Positions 1 to 9,094 are shown, counted from the first letter of the stretch. The stretch: 41,582 nt of DNA from Neisseria sp. (GCF_030523955.1 NZ_JAUNHL010000023.1:1-41582); one strand, 5' to 3'. The notes: generated by a model from the sequence alone, not told the origin. Made by a program: numbers and translations.

Positions 1-2
1 AC

Positions 3-116
3 TGCTTTATGGGCACCTCTTCGCATTTGTTGCACTTAGATTGTCAATTCAAGAGACAAAACACTGCCGTTGCGTCCATTGTCGATAGATCTTTAAGAAT
101 CGAAGAAAACGAATGA
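3..116 (+). CDS. possible 3' end of an unidentified gene
   Basis: One frame is open from the left edge to a TGA at 114-116, giving 37 residues ending in IEENE, and it is followed 7 bases later by a good terminator hairpin. That arrangement suggests the tail of a gene entering from the left. I do not recognise the peptide. Two other frames are also open for part of this stretch, so it could equally be an RNA gene 3' end or non-coding. Confidence 0.2.
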   Translation, partial: CFMGTSSHLLHLDCQFKRQNTAVASIVDRSLRIEENE

Positions 117-123
117 TTGGTTT

Positions 124-148
124 GCCCGCCTCTGTTGCGGGCAATTTT
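124..148 (+). terminator. intrinsic terminator
   Basis: GCCCGC at 124-129 pairs with GCGGGC at 137-142 around a 7-base loop, followed by AATTTT. It ends a rightward transcript entering from the left edge and faces the convergent rarA gene. Confidence 0.6.
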
Positions 149-205
149 GTATGCTGCCGGCTGATGTTTCAAAAGGCCGGAATCCGATGCAGTTTGGGAT
201 TAAGC

Positions 206-1513
206 TTATTGCTCACCGGCCTCGTCATCCAACTGTTTGAGCCAGGCGAGTTTTTCACCGATTTTGATTTCGAGGCCGCGCGGCACGGGTTGGTAGAAAT
301 CCGGCTCGGCCAGGCCGTCGGGCATATAGCTTTCGCCTGCGGCATAGGCATGCGGCTCGTCGTGGGCGTAGCGGTATTCGCGGCCGTAGCCCAGCTCTTT
401 CATCATTTTGGTGGGGGCGTTGCGCAGATGCACGGGCACTTCGTCGCTGGCATTGTTTTTCACGAAATCGCGCATTTGGTTGTAGGCCATATAGCCGGCG
501 TTGGATTTGGCGGCGGCGGCCAGATAGAGCACGGCCTGCGCCAGCGCGAGTTCGCCTTCGGGAGAACCTAGCCGCTCGTAAGTGGCGGCGGCTTCGTTGG
601 CCATCTGCATGGCGCGCGGGTCGGCCAGGCCGATGTCTTCCCAAGCCATGCGCACGATGCGGCGGGCGAGGTAGCGCGGGTCGGTGCCGCCGTCGAGCAT
701 ACGGCAAAACCAATACAGCGCGGCGTTGGGGTGGGAGCCGCGCACGGATTTGTGCAGGGCGGAAATCTGGTTGTAAAAGCTCTCGCCGCCTTTGTCGAAG
801 CGGCGGATTTGCGCGCCCAGGCTTTCGGCGAGAAACTCGGGGGTGAGTTCGTTCAGGCGGCGGGTGGCGGCTGCGCGCAGCAGTTGTTCCAACAGATTCA
901 GCAGCCGGCGCGCGTCGCCGTCGGCGGTGTTGCACAACAGTTCGCGGGCTTCATCGTTTATGGCAAAGCCTTGGTAATCGGGCAGGGCGAGCACTTTATC
1001 GATCAGTTGCTGCAAATCCTGCGCCGAGAGCGGCTGCAACACATATACCTGCGCACGGCTCAACAGGGCGGGGTTGACTTCGAACGAAGGGTTTTCGGTG
1101 GTAGCGCCGATAAAGGTGAGCAGGCCGCTTTCCACATGGGGTAGAAACGCATCCTGCTGGGCTTTGTTGAAGCGGTGCACTTCGTCGACGAACAAAATTG
1201 TCGAGCGCCCCTGTTGCAGGGCGGTTTCGGCTTTCAGAATGGCTTCGCGGATGTCTTTCACGCCCGAAAACACGGCCGACACGGGCAGAAACTGGGCGTT
1301 GAAACTCTGCGCCAGAATCCGCGCCAGCGTGGTTTTGCCCACGCCCGGCGGCCCCCACAGCAGCATGGAATGCGGTTTGCCGCCTTCCACCGCCACCCGC
1401 AGCGGCTTACCTTCGCCGATTAAGTGCCGCTGGCCGATCACGTTATCGAGCGAGTGCGGGCGCAGGCGTTCGGCGAGCGGGGCATCGGGCTGGCGGGAGA
1501 AGAGGTCTGGCAT
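206..1513 (-). CDS. rarA: replication-associated recombination protein A (AAA+ ATPase RarA/MgsA)
   Basis: This 435-residue AAA+ ATPase acts at stalled replication forks and is related to clamp loaders and eukaryotic WRNIP1. The Walker A motif GPPGVGKT is at residues 54-61 and the Walker B motif ILFVDE at 106-111, followed by HRF. The C-terminal half has the conserved MgsA tetramerisation region (DPRYLARRIVRMAWEDIG) typical of RarA. The length is normal for the family. The ATG has a purine-rich AAAGAA upstream. A host-dialect DUS lies just upstream of the start, at 1542-1553. The gene appears to be transcribed alone, convergent with whatever enters from the left edge. Confidence 0.96.
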   Translation of the reverse strand: MPDLFSRQPDAPLAERLRPHSLDNVIGQRHLIGEGKPLRVAVEGGKPHSMLLWGPPGVGKTTLARILAQSFNAQFLPVSAVFSGVKDIREAILKAETALQQGRSTILFVDEVHRFNKAQQDAFLPHVESGLLTFIGATTENPSFEVNPALLSRAQVYVLQPLSAQDLQQLIDKVLALPDYQGFAINDEARELLCNTADGDARRLLNLLEQLLRAAATRRLNELTPEFLAESLGAQIRRFDKGGESFYNQISALHKSVRGSHPNAALYWFCRMLDGGTDPRYLARRIVRMAWEDIGLADPRAMQMANEAAATYERLGSPEGELALAQAVLYLAAAAKSNAGYMAYNQMRDFVKNNASDEVPVHLRNAPTKMMKELGYGREYRYAHDEPHAYAAGESYMPDGLAEPDFYQPVPRGLEIKIGEKLAWLKQLDDEAGEQ

Positions 1514-1541
1514 GGCGGTTCTTTCTTTTTAAGACAGGTTT

Positions 1542-1553
1542 TTCAGACAGGCA
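1542..1553 (-). repeat. DNA uptake sequence (TG-wadDUS)
   Basis: A perfect reverse complement of TGCCTGTCTGAA lies just upstream of rarA. It is a single copy without an inverted partner, so it acts as an uptake signal rather than a terminator. Confidence 0.85.
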
Positions 1554-1666
1554 TCGGCATGTTAACCCCCCCTACATCGTTTGGAAAAACATTCGGATCA
1601 AGCTTGGGGAGGCTGATGGGCTGGCGTTTAAATTTTGACAGACTGCTACATTTTCAAGCATATGTT

Positions 1667-1678
1667 TTCAGACAGGCA
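1667..1678 (-). repeat. DNA uptake sequence (TG-wadDUS)
   Basis: A second perfect single copy in the divergent space between rarA and the acetyltransferase gene. Nothing else in 1554-1797 is identifiable apart from a possible -10 box, TACAAT, at 1765-1770, about 27 bases before the next start codon. Confidence 0.85.
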
Positions 1679-1797
1679 TGTTGAAAACGGTTAGAGGGAT
1701 TATAGCGCGTATCGATGTACCGGCGGTATGCCGTACAAATGATGCCGACGATGCCGCGATGTTGTACAATGTTTCCTTTTTGTAAACGGGATGGGCG

Positions 1798-2403
1798 ATG
1801 TTGGGTGATCGTGAAAAAATGCTGGCCGGTTTGCCGCACAAACCGATGGATGCAGAGCTAACGGAAGAGCGTGACCGTGCGAAAGAACTGCTGCATGACT
1901 ACAACGTTATGACGCGCCCGGGCGATATGGCGGCGCGCGACCGTATTATCCGCGAACTGTTGGGCAAGGCGGGCAAGGATGTCTTCATTACCCAGCCGTT
2001 TTATTGCGATTACGGCACTTATATCGAGGTTGGCGATTATTTTTACACCAATTTCAACTGCACCATTCTGGATGCGGGGGGCGTGAAAATCGGCAATAAT
2101 GTCTTGCTGGCGCCCAATGTCGGCTTGTATACCGTCGGCCACCCGCTGGATGCCGGTTTGCGCAACCAGGCTTGGGAAGATGCCAAACCGATTACCATCG
2201 GCAACAACGTATGGATCGGTGCGCACAGCATCATACTGGGTGGGGTAAGCATAGGCGACGATTGCGTGATTGCGGCGGGCAGCTTGGTGACCAAAGATAT
2301 TGCGGCCGGCTCGCTGGCGATGGGTTCGCCTTGCAAAGTAGTGCGCAGTATTACGGAGGCGGACCGCGAACAATATTTGGCGCGGATATGCGATGCCGGA
2401 TAA
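1798..2403 (+). CDS. sugar O-acetyltransferase, maltose/galactoside acetyltransferase family
   Basis: This 201-residue protein is a left-handed beta-helix (hexapeptide repeat) acetyltransferase of the Maa/LacA/NodL group. The N-terminal helical Mac domain spans roughly residues 1-55 (it opens MLGDREKMLAG). Hexapeptide repeats such as IGNNVLLAPNVG and IGNNVWIGAHSII follow from about residue 75. The expected catalytic histidine is H115 in YTVGHPLDA. Such enzymes move acetyl from acetyl-CoA to a sugar hydroxyl in the cytoplasm. The exact acceptor cannot be told from sequence. The upstream TACAAT at 1765-1770 suggests its own promoter. It appears to be monocistronic. Confidence 0.9.
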   Translation: MLGDREKMLAGLPHKPMDAELTEERDRAKELLHDYNVMTRPGDMAARDRIIRELLGKAGKDVFITQPFYCDYGTYIEVGDYFYTNFNCTILDAGGVKIGNNVLLAPNVGLYTVGHPLDAGLRNQAWEDAKPITIGNNVWIGAHSIILGGVSIGDDCVIAAGSLVTKDIAAGSLAMGSPCKVVRSITEADREQYLARICDAG

Positions 2404-2521
2404 AGCCGGCGGTTGCGTGTTTTTGTATATTCTTTAGGCTTTACGGCAAGGTGCGGCGGTAGCGAAGCAGAAGATATCCGCTGTTTTTTAATGTATATTT
2501 AACCCGGATTAGGGGGAATTC

Positions 2522-2896
2522 ATGAAACGTATTTTGGCAACTTTATCTCTTTCTTTGTTTTTGGGCGCTTGCGCTTCCGGCAGCGGCACCGATGTGTTCG
2601 GCGGCAACAGCGGCGGTGGTTTGGGCGTGAATTCAATGGTGAAAATGGCGGTGGACAACCAATGCCGCACCGAGTTGGCCAATCGCAACGAATGGCGCGT
2701 GATCGCTTTGGCAATGACGGCGGAAAAACAGCGCGAATGGGAAGATAAAATCTGCGGCTGTGCCAGCGAAGAGGCAATGCAGCAGATTACCGCCAACGAT
2801 ATGATGCAGATGGTCAATACGTCCACCCGCAATCAGGCGGTGGCCGGTATTACTGCCAGAACGGTTACTGCTTGCGTGAAACGTTTATACCGCTAA
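2522..2896 (+). CDS. small predicted lipoprotein
   Basis: The 124-residue product begins with a lipoprotein signal peptide whose lipobox is LGAC at residues 14-17, so Cys17 should be lipidated. A glycine- and serine-rich tether follows (about 18-36) and then a mostly helical domain with four cysteines. The start ATG has a strong GGGGGAA ribosome binding site 5-10 bases upstream. I recognise no enzymatic family. It is a conserved-hypothetical type of envelope protein. It stands alone and ends at a DUS-pair terminator. Confidence 0.75.
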   Translation: MKRILATLSLSLFLGACASGSGTDVFGGNSGGGLGVNSMVKMAVDNQCRTELANRNEWRVIALAMTAEKQREWEDKICGCASEEAMQQITANDMMQMVNTSTRNQAVAGITARTVTACVKRLYR

Positions 2897-2904
2897 AAAA
2901 AATT

Positions 2905-2946
2905 TTCAGACAGGCATATTTAAAGATAGCAGAATGCCTGTCTGAA
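2905..2946. terminator. bidirectional terminator made of an inverted TG-wadDUS pair
   Basis: TTCAGACAGGCA at 2905-2916 and TGCCTGTCTGAA at 2935-2946 are perfect inverted copies, giving a 12-bp stem. It lies just after the lipoprotein stop codon. Confidence 0.8.
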
Positions 2947-2996
2947 ACCATTATCACTTTATTGATCAACCGCTTTAATTAATCGGAAACGGTTTT

Positions 2997-4406
2997 ATGA
3001 AATACATCAGCACCCGCGGCCAAACCGCACGCAAACAGTTCAGCGAAGTTCTTCTGATGGGCCTGGCGCCCGACGGCGGCCTGATGCTGCCGGAATCCTA
3101 TCCGGAAATCGGCCCGGCCATTTTGCACGAATGGCGCGGCTTGAGCTATCCGGATCTGGCATTTTCCATCATGAGCCTGTTTGCCACCGATATTCCGCCG
3201 GCGGATTTGCGCGATATTATCGACCGTACTTACAATGCCGAAATTTTCGGCAGCGACGAGATTACGCCGGTACGCACCTTACGCGACGGCATCCGTATCC
3301 AAGCTTTGTCCAACGGCCCGACGCTGGCGTTTAAAGACATCGCCATGCAGTTTCTCGGCAATGCGTTCGAATATGTATTGGCCAAAGAAGGCAAGTCGCT
3401 GAATATTTTGGGCGCCACCAGCGGCGATACCGGCTCGGCGGCGGAATACGCATTGCGCGGCAAGGACGGCGTGAATGTGTTCATGATGTCGCCGGAAGGC
3501 AAAATGAGCGCTTTCCAGCGCGCGCAGATGTACAGCCTGCAAGACGAAAACATTCATAATATCGCCATTGAAGGAATGTTCGACGATTGCCAGGATATCG
3601 TGAAAGCCTTGCAGAACGATGCGCACTTTAAAGAAGAATACCGCATCAGCACGGTTAACTCGATTAACTGGGGCCGCGTGTTGGCGCAAATCGTGTATTA
3701 CTTCTACGGTTATTTCCGCGCCACCACCAGCAACGAACAAAAAGTGAGCTTCTGCGTACCCAGCGGCAATTTCGGTAATGTTTGCGCCGGCCACATCGCC
3801 CGCCAAATGGGCTTGCCGATTCACCGTCTGATTGTGGCGACCAATGAAAACGACGTGCTCGACCAGTTTTTCAAAACCGGCGAATACCGCCCGCGCAACG
3901 CCTCGCATACTTATGTTACCTCCAGCCCGTCGATGGATATTTCCAAAGCCTCCAACTTCGAACGTTTCATCTTTGATCTGATGGAGCGTGATGCCGACGA
4001 GGTGCAAACCTTGTGGGCGGAAGTCGGCGTCGGCAAAGGCTTTGATTTGGGTTTTATGCTCGATACCATTCATGAAAAATACGGCTTCGTTTCCGGCAAG
4101 AGCCTGCACCGGAACCGTTTGGAAGTTATCCGCCAGGTGTACAAGGAAGAGGGCGAATTACTCGATCCGCATACCGCCGACGGCGTGAAGGTGGCGCGAG
4201 AGTTGCGCGAAGCGGGCGAAACCATTATTTGCTTGGAAACCGCGCTGCCGGCCAAGTTTGCCGAAACGATTGCCGAAGCCGTCGGCGAAGTGGAGATTCC
4301 GCGCCCGGCCAAGCTGGCGAGCTTGGAAGATTTGCCGCAGCGGGTAACGGTGATGCCGGCCAATGCCGAAGCGGTGAAACAACTGATTCGCGACACGCTG
4401 GCCTGA
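2997..4406 (+). CDS. thrC: threonine synthase
   Basis: This 469-residue PLP enzyme converts O-phospho-L-homoserine to threonine, the last step of threonine biosynthesis. The start MKYISTRGQ and the length match the bacterial long-form ThrC. The PLP-binding lysine is K113 in SNGPTLAFKD, and the phosphate-binding region GATSGDTGSAA follows at about 140-150. The CVPSGNFGNVCAG motif is characteristic of the family. The gene is expected to be monocistronic, being bracketed by DUS terminators. All key motifs are intact. Confidence 0.97.
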   Translation: MKYISTRGQTARKQFSEVLLMGLAPDGGLMLPESYPEIGPAILHEWRGLSYPDLAFSIMSLFATDIPPADLRDIIDRTYNAEIFGSDEITPVRTLRDGIRIQALSNGPTLAFKDIAMQFLGNAFEYVLAKEGKSLNILGATSGDTGSAAEYALRGKDGVNVFMMSPEGKMSAFQRAQMYSLQDENIHNIAIEGMFDDCQDIVKALQNDAHFKEEYRISTVNSINWGRVLAQIVYYFYGYFRATTSNEQKVSFCVPSGNFGNVCAGHIARQMGLPIHRLIVATNENDVLDQFFKTGEYRPRNASHTYVTSSPSMDISKASNFERFIFDLMERDADEVQTLWAEVGVGKGFDLGFMLDTIHEKYGFVSGKSLHRNRLEVIRQVYKEEGELLDPHTADGVKVARELREAGETIICLETALPAKFAETIAEAVGEVEIPRPAKLASLEDLPQRVTVMPANAEAVKQLIRDTLA

Positions 4407-4429
4407 TAAAAGTTGTTCATACCGGCTCA

Positions 4430-4471
4430 TGCCTGTCTGAAAACCGCCCGCATTGTTGCTCCGGCGGTTTT
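4430..4471 (+). terminator. TG-wadDUS followed by intrinsic terminator, with embedded msbA promoter
   Basis: A perfect TGCCTGTCTGAA lies at 4430-4441. AAAACCGCC at 4440-4448 pairs with GGCGGTTTT at 4463-4471, ending thrC. A plausible promoter for msbA overlaps it: TTGTTG at 4453-4458, a 17-bp spacer and TACAAT at 4476-4481. Confidence 0.7.
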
Positions 4472-4509
4472 CACCTACAATCCCGCTTTCATCGAATAAG
4501 AGAATTTTT

Positions 4510-6261
4510 ATGCAACGCCAGCCCGAAACTTCGGCGTGGGAGCTTTACCGGCGCCTGGCCATTTACCTGAAAGGTTATTGGAAAGTCTTTTCCGCCGCCG
4601 TATTGGCCATGCTGGTGGTAGCGGCAACGGCGCCGTTGTTCGCCTATCTGATCAAGCCTTTGATTAACGAGGGCTTCGTCGAGAAAAATATGGAAAAAAT
4701 GACCTGGCTGCCTTTGGCGATTGTCGGGTTGTTTTTGGTGCGCGGCTTATTCAATTTTATCAACGAATACGCCACCAGCTATTTGGCCAGCCATTTGGTC
4801 AAGCGTATGCGCGACGAAATGTTTGCCAAGCTGTTGCGGCTGCCGACCGGTTATTTCGGCGAACACGCCAGCGGGCGCGTGATGTCGCGTATTCTGAACG
4901 ATGCCAACCAGATTGCCGATGCCGGCTTTGGCGTGATTACCGTGTTGGCTAAAGACGGCGTGAGCGTAATCGGCTTGCTCGGTTTGCTGCTGTACCTTGA
5001 TTGGCACCTGACCCTGATTACGTTTGTGACCCTGCCGGTGGTCGGTTTGTGCGTACGCATCGTCAGCAAGCGGTTGCGCGGCCTGTCGCGCCAGAACCAG
5101 CAGCAAATGGGCATGATGACCGAAGTGCTGAACGAAACCATAGACGGCTCGCGGGTAGTGAAAATCTACGGCGGCCAGCAGCGCGAAAGCGCCCGTTTCG
5201 ATCACGCCGCCGACGGCGTGCAGCGCAATCTGGTGAAACAAACCGCTGCCGGTTCGGCCAGCAGTGCGATTACCCAGCTGATGATTGCGATTGCGCTCGC
5301 TTTAATTCTTTATTTTGCCGCACGCCAAGCCAGCAGCGCCGATTTCAGCGCCGGTGATTTTATGTCGTTTTTATCGGCGATGCTGATGATGTTCGACCCG
5401 ATTAAGCGGATGACCGGTATCATGCAATCGTTGCAGCGCGGTTTGGCCGCGGCCGAGAGCGTGTTCGGTTTCCTTGACGAACCCGACGAAGTAGACGGCG
5501 GTACGATGGATTTGAGCCGGGTGGAAGGCGATATCCGTTTTGAAAACGTGGTGTTCCGCTATCCGAATGCCGAAAGGGACAGCCTCAAGGGCGTGGACTT
5601 AACCGTGCCGCACGGCAAGGTGGTGGCTTTGGTTGGCGCATCCGGTTGCGGTAAAACGACCTTGGTTAATCTGTTACCGCGCTTTTTCAATCCGACCGAA
5701 GGAGCGGTGAAAATCGGCGGTACCGACATCCGCGAATACAGCTTGAAAAGCCTGCGCTCGCAAATGGCGCTGGTCAGCCAAGACGTGGTGCTGTTTAATG
5801 ATACGGTGGCCAATAATATTGCCTATGGCCAGTTGAGCCGGGTGAGCAGCGAAGCGGAGATCATACAGGCGGCTAAGGCAGCCAATGCTTGGGCATTTAT
5901 TCAGGCGATGCCGCAAGGCTTGCAAACCGAAATCGGCGAAAACGGCGTGAAGCTCTCCGGTGGCCAGCGCCAGCGCTTGGCGATTGCGCGCGCTTTGCTG
6001 AAAAATGCGCCGATTCTGATTTTGGACGAGGCCACCAGCGCGCTGGACAACGAATCCGAGCGCTTGGTGCAGGCGGCTTTGGAAAAGTTGATGCAGGACA
6101 GAACCACCATTGTGATTGCACACCGCCTCTCCACTGTCGAGAATGCCGACAATATCGTGGTGATGCACGAGGGCCGTATCGTCGAGCAGGGCAGCCACCA
6201 CGAATTGCTGGCCAAAGGAGGCCGCTATGCCGATTTGCACAGCTTGCAGTTTCAAGAATAA
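4510..6261 (+). CDS. msbA: lipid A export ATP-binding/permease protein MsbA
   Basis: The 583-residue half-transporter flips core-lipid A (lipooligosaccharide) across the inner membrane, powered by ATP, working as a homodimer. Six membrane helices fill roughly residues 20-310 and an ABC ATPase domain the rest. The Walker A motif GASGCGKT is at 376-383, the signature LSGGQ at 482-486, Walker B ILILDE ends at E507 and the switch histidine is H538. I chose the ATG at 4510, with AAGAGA upstream. An in-frame start at 4453 would place the terminator and promoter inside the gene and add 19 non-conserved residues. It ends at a DUS-pair terminator, so it is probably monocistronic. Confidence 0.95.
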   Translation: MQRQPETSAWELYRRLAIYLKGYWKVFSAAVLAMLVVAATAPLFAYLIKPLINEGFVEKNMEKMTWLPLAIVGLFLVRGLFNFINEYATSYLASHLVKRMRDEMFAKLLRLPTGYFGEHASGRVMSRILNDANQIADAGFGVITVLAKDGVSVIGLLGLLLYLDWHLTLITFVTLPVVGLCVRIVSKRLRGLSRQNQQQMGMMTEVLNETIDGSRVVKIYGGQQRESARFDHAADGVQRNLVKQTAAGSASSAITQLMIAIALALILYFAARQASSADFSAGDFMSFLSAMLMMFDPIKRMTGIMQSLQRGLAAAESVFGFLDEPDEVDGGTMDLSRVEGDIRFENVVFRYPNAERDSLKGVDLTVPHGKVVALVGASGCGKTTLVNLLPRFFNPTEGAVKIGGTDIREYSLKSLRSQMALVSQDVVLFNDTVANNIAYGQLSRVSSEAEIIQAAKAANAWAFIQAMPQGLQTEIGENGVKLSGGQRQRLAIARALLKNAPILILDEATSALDNESERLVQAALEKLMQDRTTIVIAHRLSTVENADNIVVMHEGRIVEQGSHHELLAKGGRYADLHSLQFQE

Positions 6262-6273
6262 GATTTCCGATTT

Positions 6274-6309
6274 TTCAGACAGGCATATATAACGGAATGC
6301 CTGTCTGAA
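6274..6309. terminator. inverted TG-wadDUS pair terminator after msbA
   Basis: Perfect copies at 6274-6285 (reverse) and 6298-6309 (forward) form a 12-bp stem with a 12-base loop. The stem is preceded by a T-run, which allows leftward termination as well. Confidence 0.8.
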
Positions 6310-6347
6310 AACCTGTTTAAAAAATTGATCATGATTGAAAGATAAAA

Positions 6348-7124
6348 ATGGCAGCATTTAACGTACAGAAAGTTTTATCCGTCCACCACTGGACCGATGC
6401 CTATTTCACCTTTACCTGCACCCGCGACGATTCGTTGCGTTTCGAAAACGGCCAATTCGTGATGGTCGGCCTTATGGTGGATGGCAAACCGCTGATGCGT
6501 GCCTACAGCGTGGCCAGCGCCAACTGGGAAGAGCATCTCGAATTTTTCAGCATCAAAGTGCAGGACGGCCCGCTGACCAGCCGTTTGCAACACCTGAAAG
6601 TAGGGGATGAGGTATTGGTGAGTAAAAAGCCCACCGGCACCTTGATTTGCGGCGACCTGAATCCCGGAAAAAACCTGTATCTGCTCTCCACCGGCACCGG
6701 TATCGCACCGTTCTTGAGCATCACCAAAGATCCGGAAGTGTACGATCAATTTGAAAAAGTAATTTTAGTGCACGGCGTGCGTTATGAAACAGACTTGGCT
6801 TATTACGACCGTTTCACCAAAGAGCTGCCGGAACATGAATATCTGGGCGAATTGGTCAAAGAAAAACTGATTTACTATCCCGTGGTGTCGCGCGAAGAAT
6901 ATCCGCACCGCGGCCACATCACCGATTTAATGTTGAGCGGCAAAATGTTCCAGGACATCGGCTTGCCGATGATGAATCCGGAACACGACCGCGCCATGTT
7001 GTGCGGCAGCCCGGCGATGCTCAAAGACGTGAGCGGAGTGCTCAACGGCTTTGGTTTGAAAGTGTCGCCGAAAATGGGCCAGCGCGGCGATTATCTGATC
7101 GAGCGTGCATTTGTCGACCAATAA
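6348..7124 (+). CDS. fpr: ferredoxin--NADP+ reductase
   Basis: The 258-residue flavoprotein moves electrons between NADPH and ferredoxin or flavodoxin, supporting iron-sulfur enzymes and redox defence. The FAD-binding motif RAYS is at residues 51-54 and the NADP-binding GTGIAPF at 116-122. The length matches the bacterial subclass (E. coli Fpr is about 250). The C-terminus ends in FVDQ rather than the long aromatic tail of plant enzymes. The start follows a purine-rich AAAGATAAAA. A weak hairpin terminator lies downstream. Confidence 0.93.
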   Translation: MAAFNVQKVLSVHHWTDAYFTFTCTRDDSLRFENGQFVMVGLMVDGKPLMRAYSVASANWEEHLEFFSIKVQDGPLTSRLQHLKVGDEVLVSKKPTGTLICGDLNPGKNLYLLSTGTGIAPFLSITKDPEVYDQFEKVILVHGVRYETDLAYYDRFTKELPEHEYLGELVKEKLIYYPVVSREEYPHRGHITDLMLSGKMFQDIGLPMMNPEHDRAMLCGSPAMLKDVSGVLNGFGLKVSPKMGQRGDYLIERAFVDQ

Positions 7125-7187
7125 CCGTTTGGAGGAAGTCCGGCGGCCGGCGCATTAAGGCGCGCAGGCTGTCGAACCCTGCCGTAG

Positions 7188-7205
7188 GCCGCTGTTGCGG
7201 CTTTT
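7188..7205 (+). terminator. weak intrinsic terminator after fpr
   Basis: GCCGC at 7188-7192 pairs with GCGGC at 7197-7201 around TGTT, followed by TTTT. The stem is short, so termination may be partial and lysO may also be read from the fpr promoter. Confidence 0.4.
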
Positions 7206-7231
7206 GCCATATTTGCCGCTAAGAAAGATTT

Positions 7232-8137
7232 ATGGACAGCCTGATTACCCTGATTTCGATTCTCACGCCTCTGTTTATCGGCTTCTTTATCCGTGTGCCG
7301 AAACACATTTTACGGTTGGTAGACAAAGGCTTGAACGCTTTGGTTTATATCATTCTCGGCCTGATCGGTATTTCGCTGGCGCAGGTGGACAATATCGGTC
7401 GCGAAATCGGTTTTATCGCAGGGGCGGGGGCTTTGCTTTTTGCTTGCGTTATCGGCATGAATCTCTTGATCTTGATGCTGTTTGACCGCAAACGGCCCTG
7501 GCAGAACGATTTGCAGGGGAGCGGCCGCAAGGCGCGCGTCAGCATTAGCGGCAGTTTGAAGCAGATCGCTTGCGTGCTGGCCGGTTTTGTATTGGGGCGG
7601 GCGTTAAAAGAGAGCTGGCTGCCGCCGGAATCGGCCAATACTTATGCGCTGATGCTGTTGGTATTATTGGTGGGCATACAGTTGGGCAGCAGCGGCATTA
7701 CTTTGCGCAAAGTGCTGATTAACCGGCGCGGTGTGGAAACCTTTGTGCTGATTACCGTGTCCGGCTTAATCGGCGGCGCATTGTTTGCATTGTTGATGCC
7801 GGGGGTGAAACTGAGCCAAGGATTGGCGCTGGCATCAGGCTTCGGCTGGTATTCGCTCTCCGGTATCGTGATGACCGGCGCTTACGGCCCGGTATGGGGC
7901 AGTGTGGCGTTGGTGAACGATTTGGCGCGTGAGTTTTTCGCCTTAATGTTTATTCCGCTGCTGATGCGCCGTTATCCCAGCGCAGCGGTCGGTGTCGGCG
8001 GTGCAACCAGTTTGGACTTTACCTTGCCGGTAATACAAAGTTCCGGCGGCTTGGCGGTGGTACCGCTGGCCATCAGCTTCGGCTTTGTGATTAATGTCTC
8101 CGCCCCGTTTTTAATGGTGTTTTTTTCCAGTTTTTAA
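7232..8137 (+). CDS. lysO: lysine exporter LysO family membrane protein
   Basis: The 301-residue inner-membrane protein matches the LysO/YbjE family in length and in its conserved C-terminal stretches (SGFGWYSLSGIVMTG and VNDLAREFFALMFIP, then a glycine-rich GVGGATSLDFTLP). LysO exports lysine and toxic lysine analogues such as thialysine. About eight hydrophobic segments are visible. Family membership is clear. The substrate is inferred from the E. coli member. It follows fpr by 107 bp with no strong terminator between them. Confidence 0.85.
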   Translation: MDSLITLISILTPLFIGFFIRVPKHILRLVDKGLNALVYIILGLIGISLAQVDNIGREIGFIAGAGALLFACVIGMNLLILMLFDRKRPWQNDLQGSGRKARVSISGSLKQIACVLAGFVLGRALKESWLPPESANTYALMLLVLLVGIQLGSSGITLRKVLINRRGVETFVLITVSGLIGGALFALLMPGVKLSQGLALASGFGWYSLSGIVMTGAYGPVWGSVALVNDLAREFFALMFIPLLMRRYPSAAVGVGGATSLDFTLPVIQSSGGLAVVPLAISFGFVINVSAPFLMVFFSSF

Positions 8138-8244
8138 ACGGTCGGAAAGTAGGATGGCGGCTGTGTTATCATGTAAAGAATATCTCCGTTGAAACAGATG
8201 TTTTCGAAAGATTTTTATAAACCGATATTATTGAAACCAACCTG

Positions 8245-9027
8245 ATGGCTCCGAAAATCAAACGACACGAACGCATTATTGCATTGGTACGCGAAAACGG
8301 CTTTATGCCGATCGAAGAGTTGGCGCGCCAGCTGGATGTAACCCCGCAAACCGTGCGCCGCGACATCAATCTTTTGTGCGAAGAGCACCTGCTGCGCCGT
8401 TACCACGGTGGGGCGGCTTTGGGCGAAGCGCTGGAAACCGAAGATTTCATGTTGCAAAAAAACAAGTTGCAAATCGAAAAAGCGCACATCGCTGATGCGA
8501 TTGCCGCGCATATTCCCGATAGAGCCACTCTGTTTTTAAGCATAGGCACCACTATCGAAGCGGTGGCCAATGCACTGGTGAAACAACGCAACGGGCTTAG
8601 CGTGGTGACCAACAATATCCATGTGGCCTCGATTTTGTCGGCGCGCAGCGATTATACCGTGATGATTACTTCCGGCGTGGTGCGTCCGGTCGACGGCGGC
8701 ATCACCGGCGTGGCCACGGTGGATTTCATCAACCAATTCAAAGTCGATTACGCCGTGCTGAGCGCTTCGGGTATCGAAGAAGACGGTACGCTGTTCGATT
8801 TCGATTACAAAGAGGTGAGCGTGATGCAGGCGATGATGCACAATGCGCGTACCCGCTATCTGGCTGCCGACAGCAGCAAGTTCGGCCGGCCGGCACTGGT
8901 GCGCATGGGTGATATTACCGAGTTTGATGCTTTGTTTACCGACAGTCCGATAGATGATGTGCTGGCCAAAAAGCTGGAGGATGCCGGGGTGGAGTGCGTG
9001 TTCGCCAGTCGTGAACTGGAGGGATAA
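8245..9027 (+). CDS. DeoR/GlpR-family transcriptional regulator
   Basis: The 260-residue protein has an N-terminal winged helix (residues about 5-58) with the diagnostic DeoR motif VTPQTVRRDINLLCEE and the RRYHGGA turn. A DeoR-C sugar-phosphate sensor domain follows, with LSIGTTIEAVANAL and the closing region TRYLAADSSKFGRPALVRMG. Such regulators respond to phosphorylated sugars or glycerol-3-phosphate. No target operon is adjacent, so its regulon is unknown. No in-frame ATG lies upstream before a stop at about 8218, which supports this start. It ends at a bidirectional DUS terminator shared with nhaD. Confidence 0.9.
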   Translation: MAPKIKRHERIIALVRENGFMPIEELARQLDVTPQTVRRDINLLCEEHLLRRYHGGAALGEALETEDFMLQKNKLQIEKAHIADAIAAHIPDRATLFLSIGTTIEAVANALVKQRNGLSVVTNNIHVASILSARSDYTVMITSGVVRPVDGGITGVATVDFINQFKVDYAVLSASGIEEDGTLFDFDYKEVSVMQAMMHNARTRYLAADSSKFGRPALVRMGDITEFDALFTDSPIDDVLAKKLEDAGVECVFASRELEG

Positions 9028-9065
9028 AACATTTCGGAACGGGTAACCGTGAGCCGGATTAAAAA

Positions 9066-9094
9066 TGCCTGTCTGAAAACTTTTCAGACAGGCA
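9066..9094. terminator. bidirectional TG-wadDUS pair terminator
   Basis: TGCCTGTCTGAA at 9066-9077 and its reverse at 9083-9094 form a perfect stem with a 5-base loop. A-runs and T-runs flank it on both sides. It separates the convergent regulator and nhaD genes. Confidence 0.85.

Noticed and set aside
113-571. 152-residue plus-strand frame at the left edge
   Set aside because: It runs through the terminator at 124-148 and opposite conserved rarA codons.
3279-4109. 276-residue minus-strand frame opposite thrC
   Set aside because: It lies wholly antisense to an intact threonine synthase gene. Its composition is that of a codon shadow, with no ribosome binding site.
5674-6357. 227-residue minus-strand frame opposite msbA
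   Set aside because: Antisense shadow of the conserved ATPase domain. No motif of its own.
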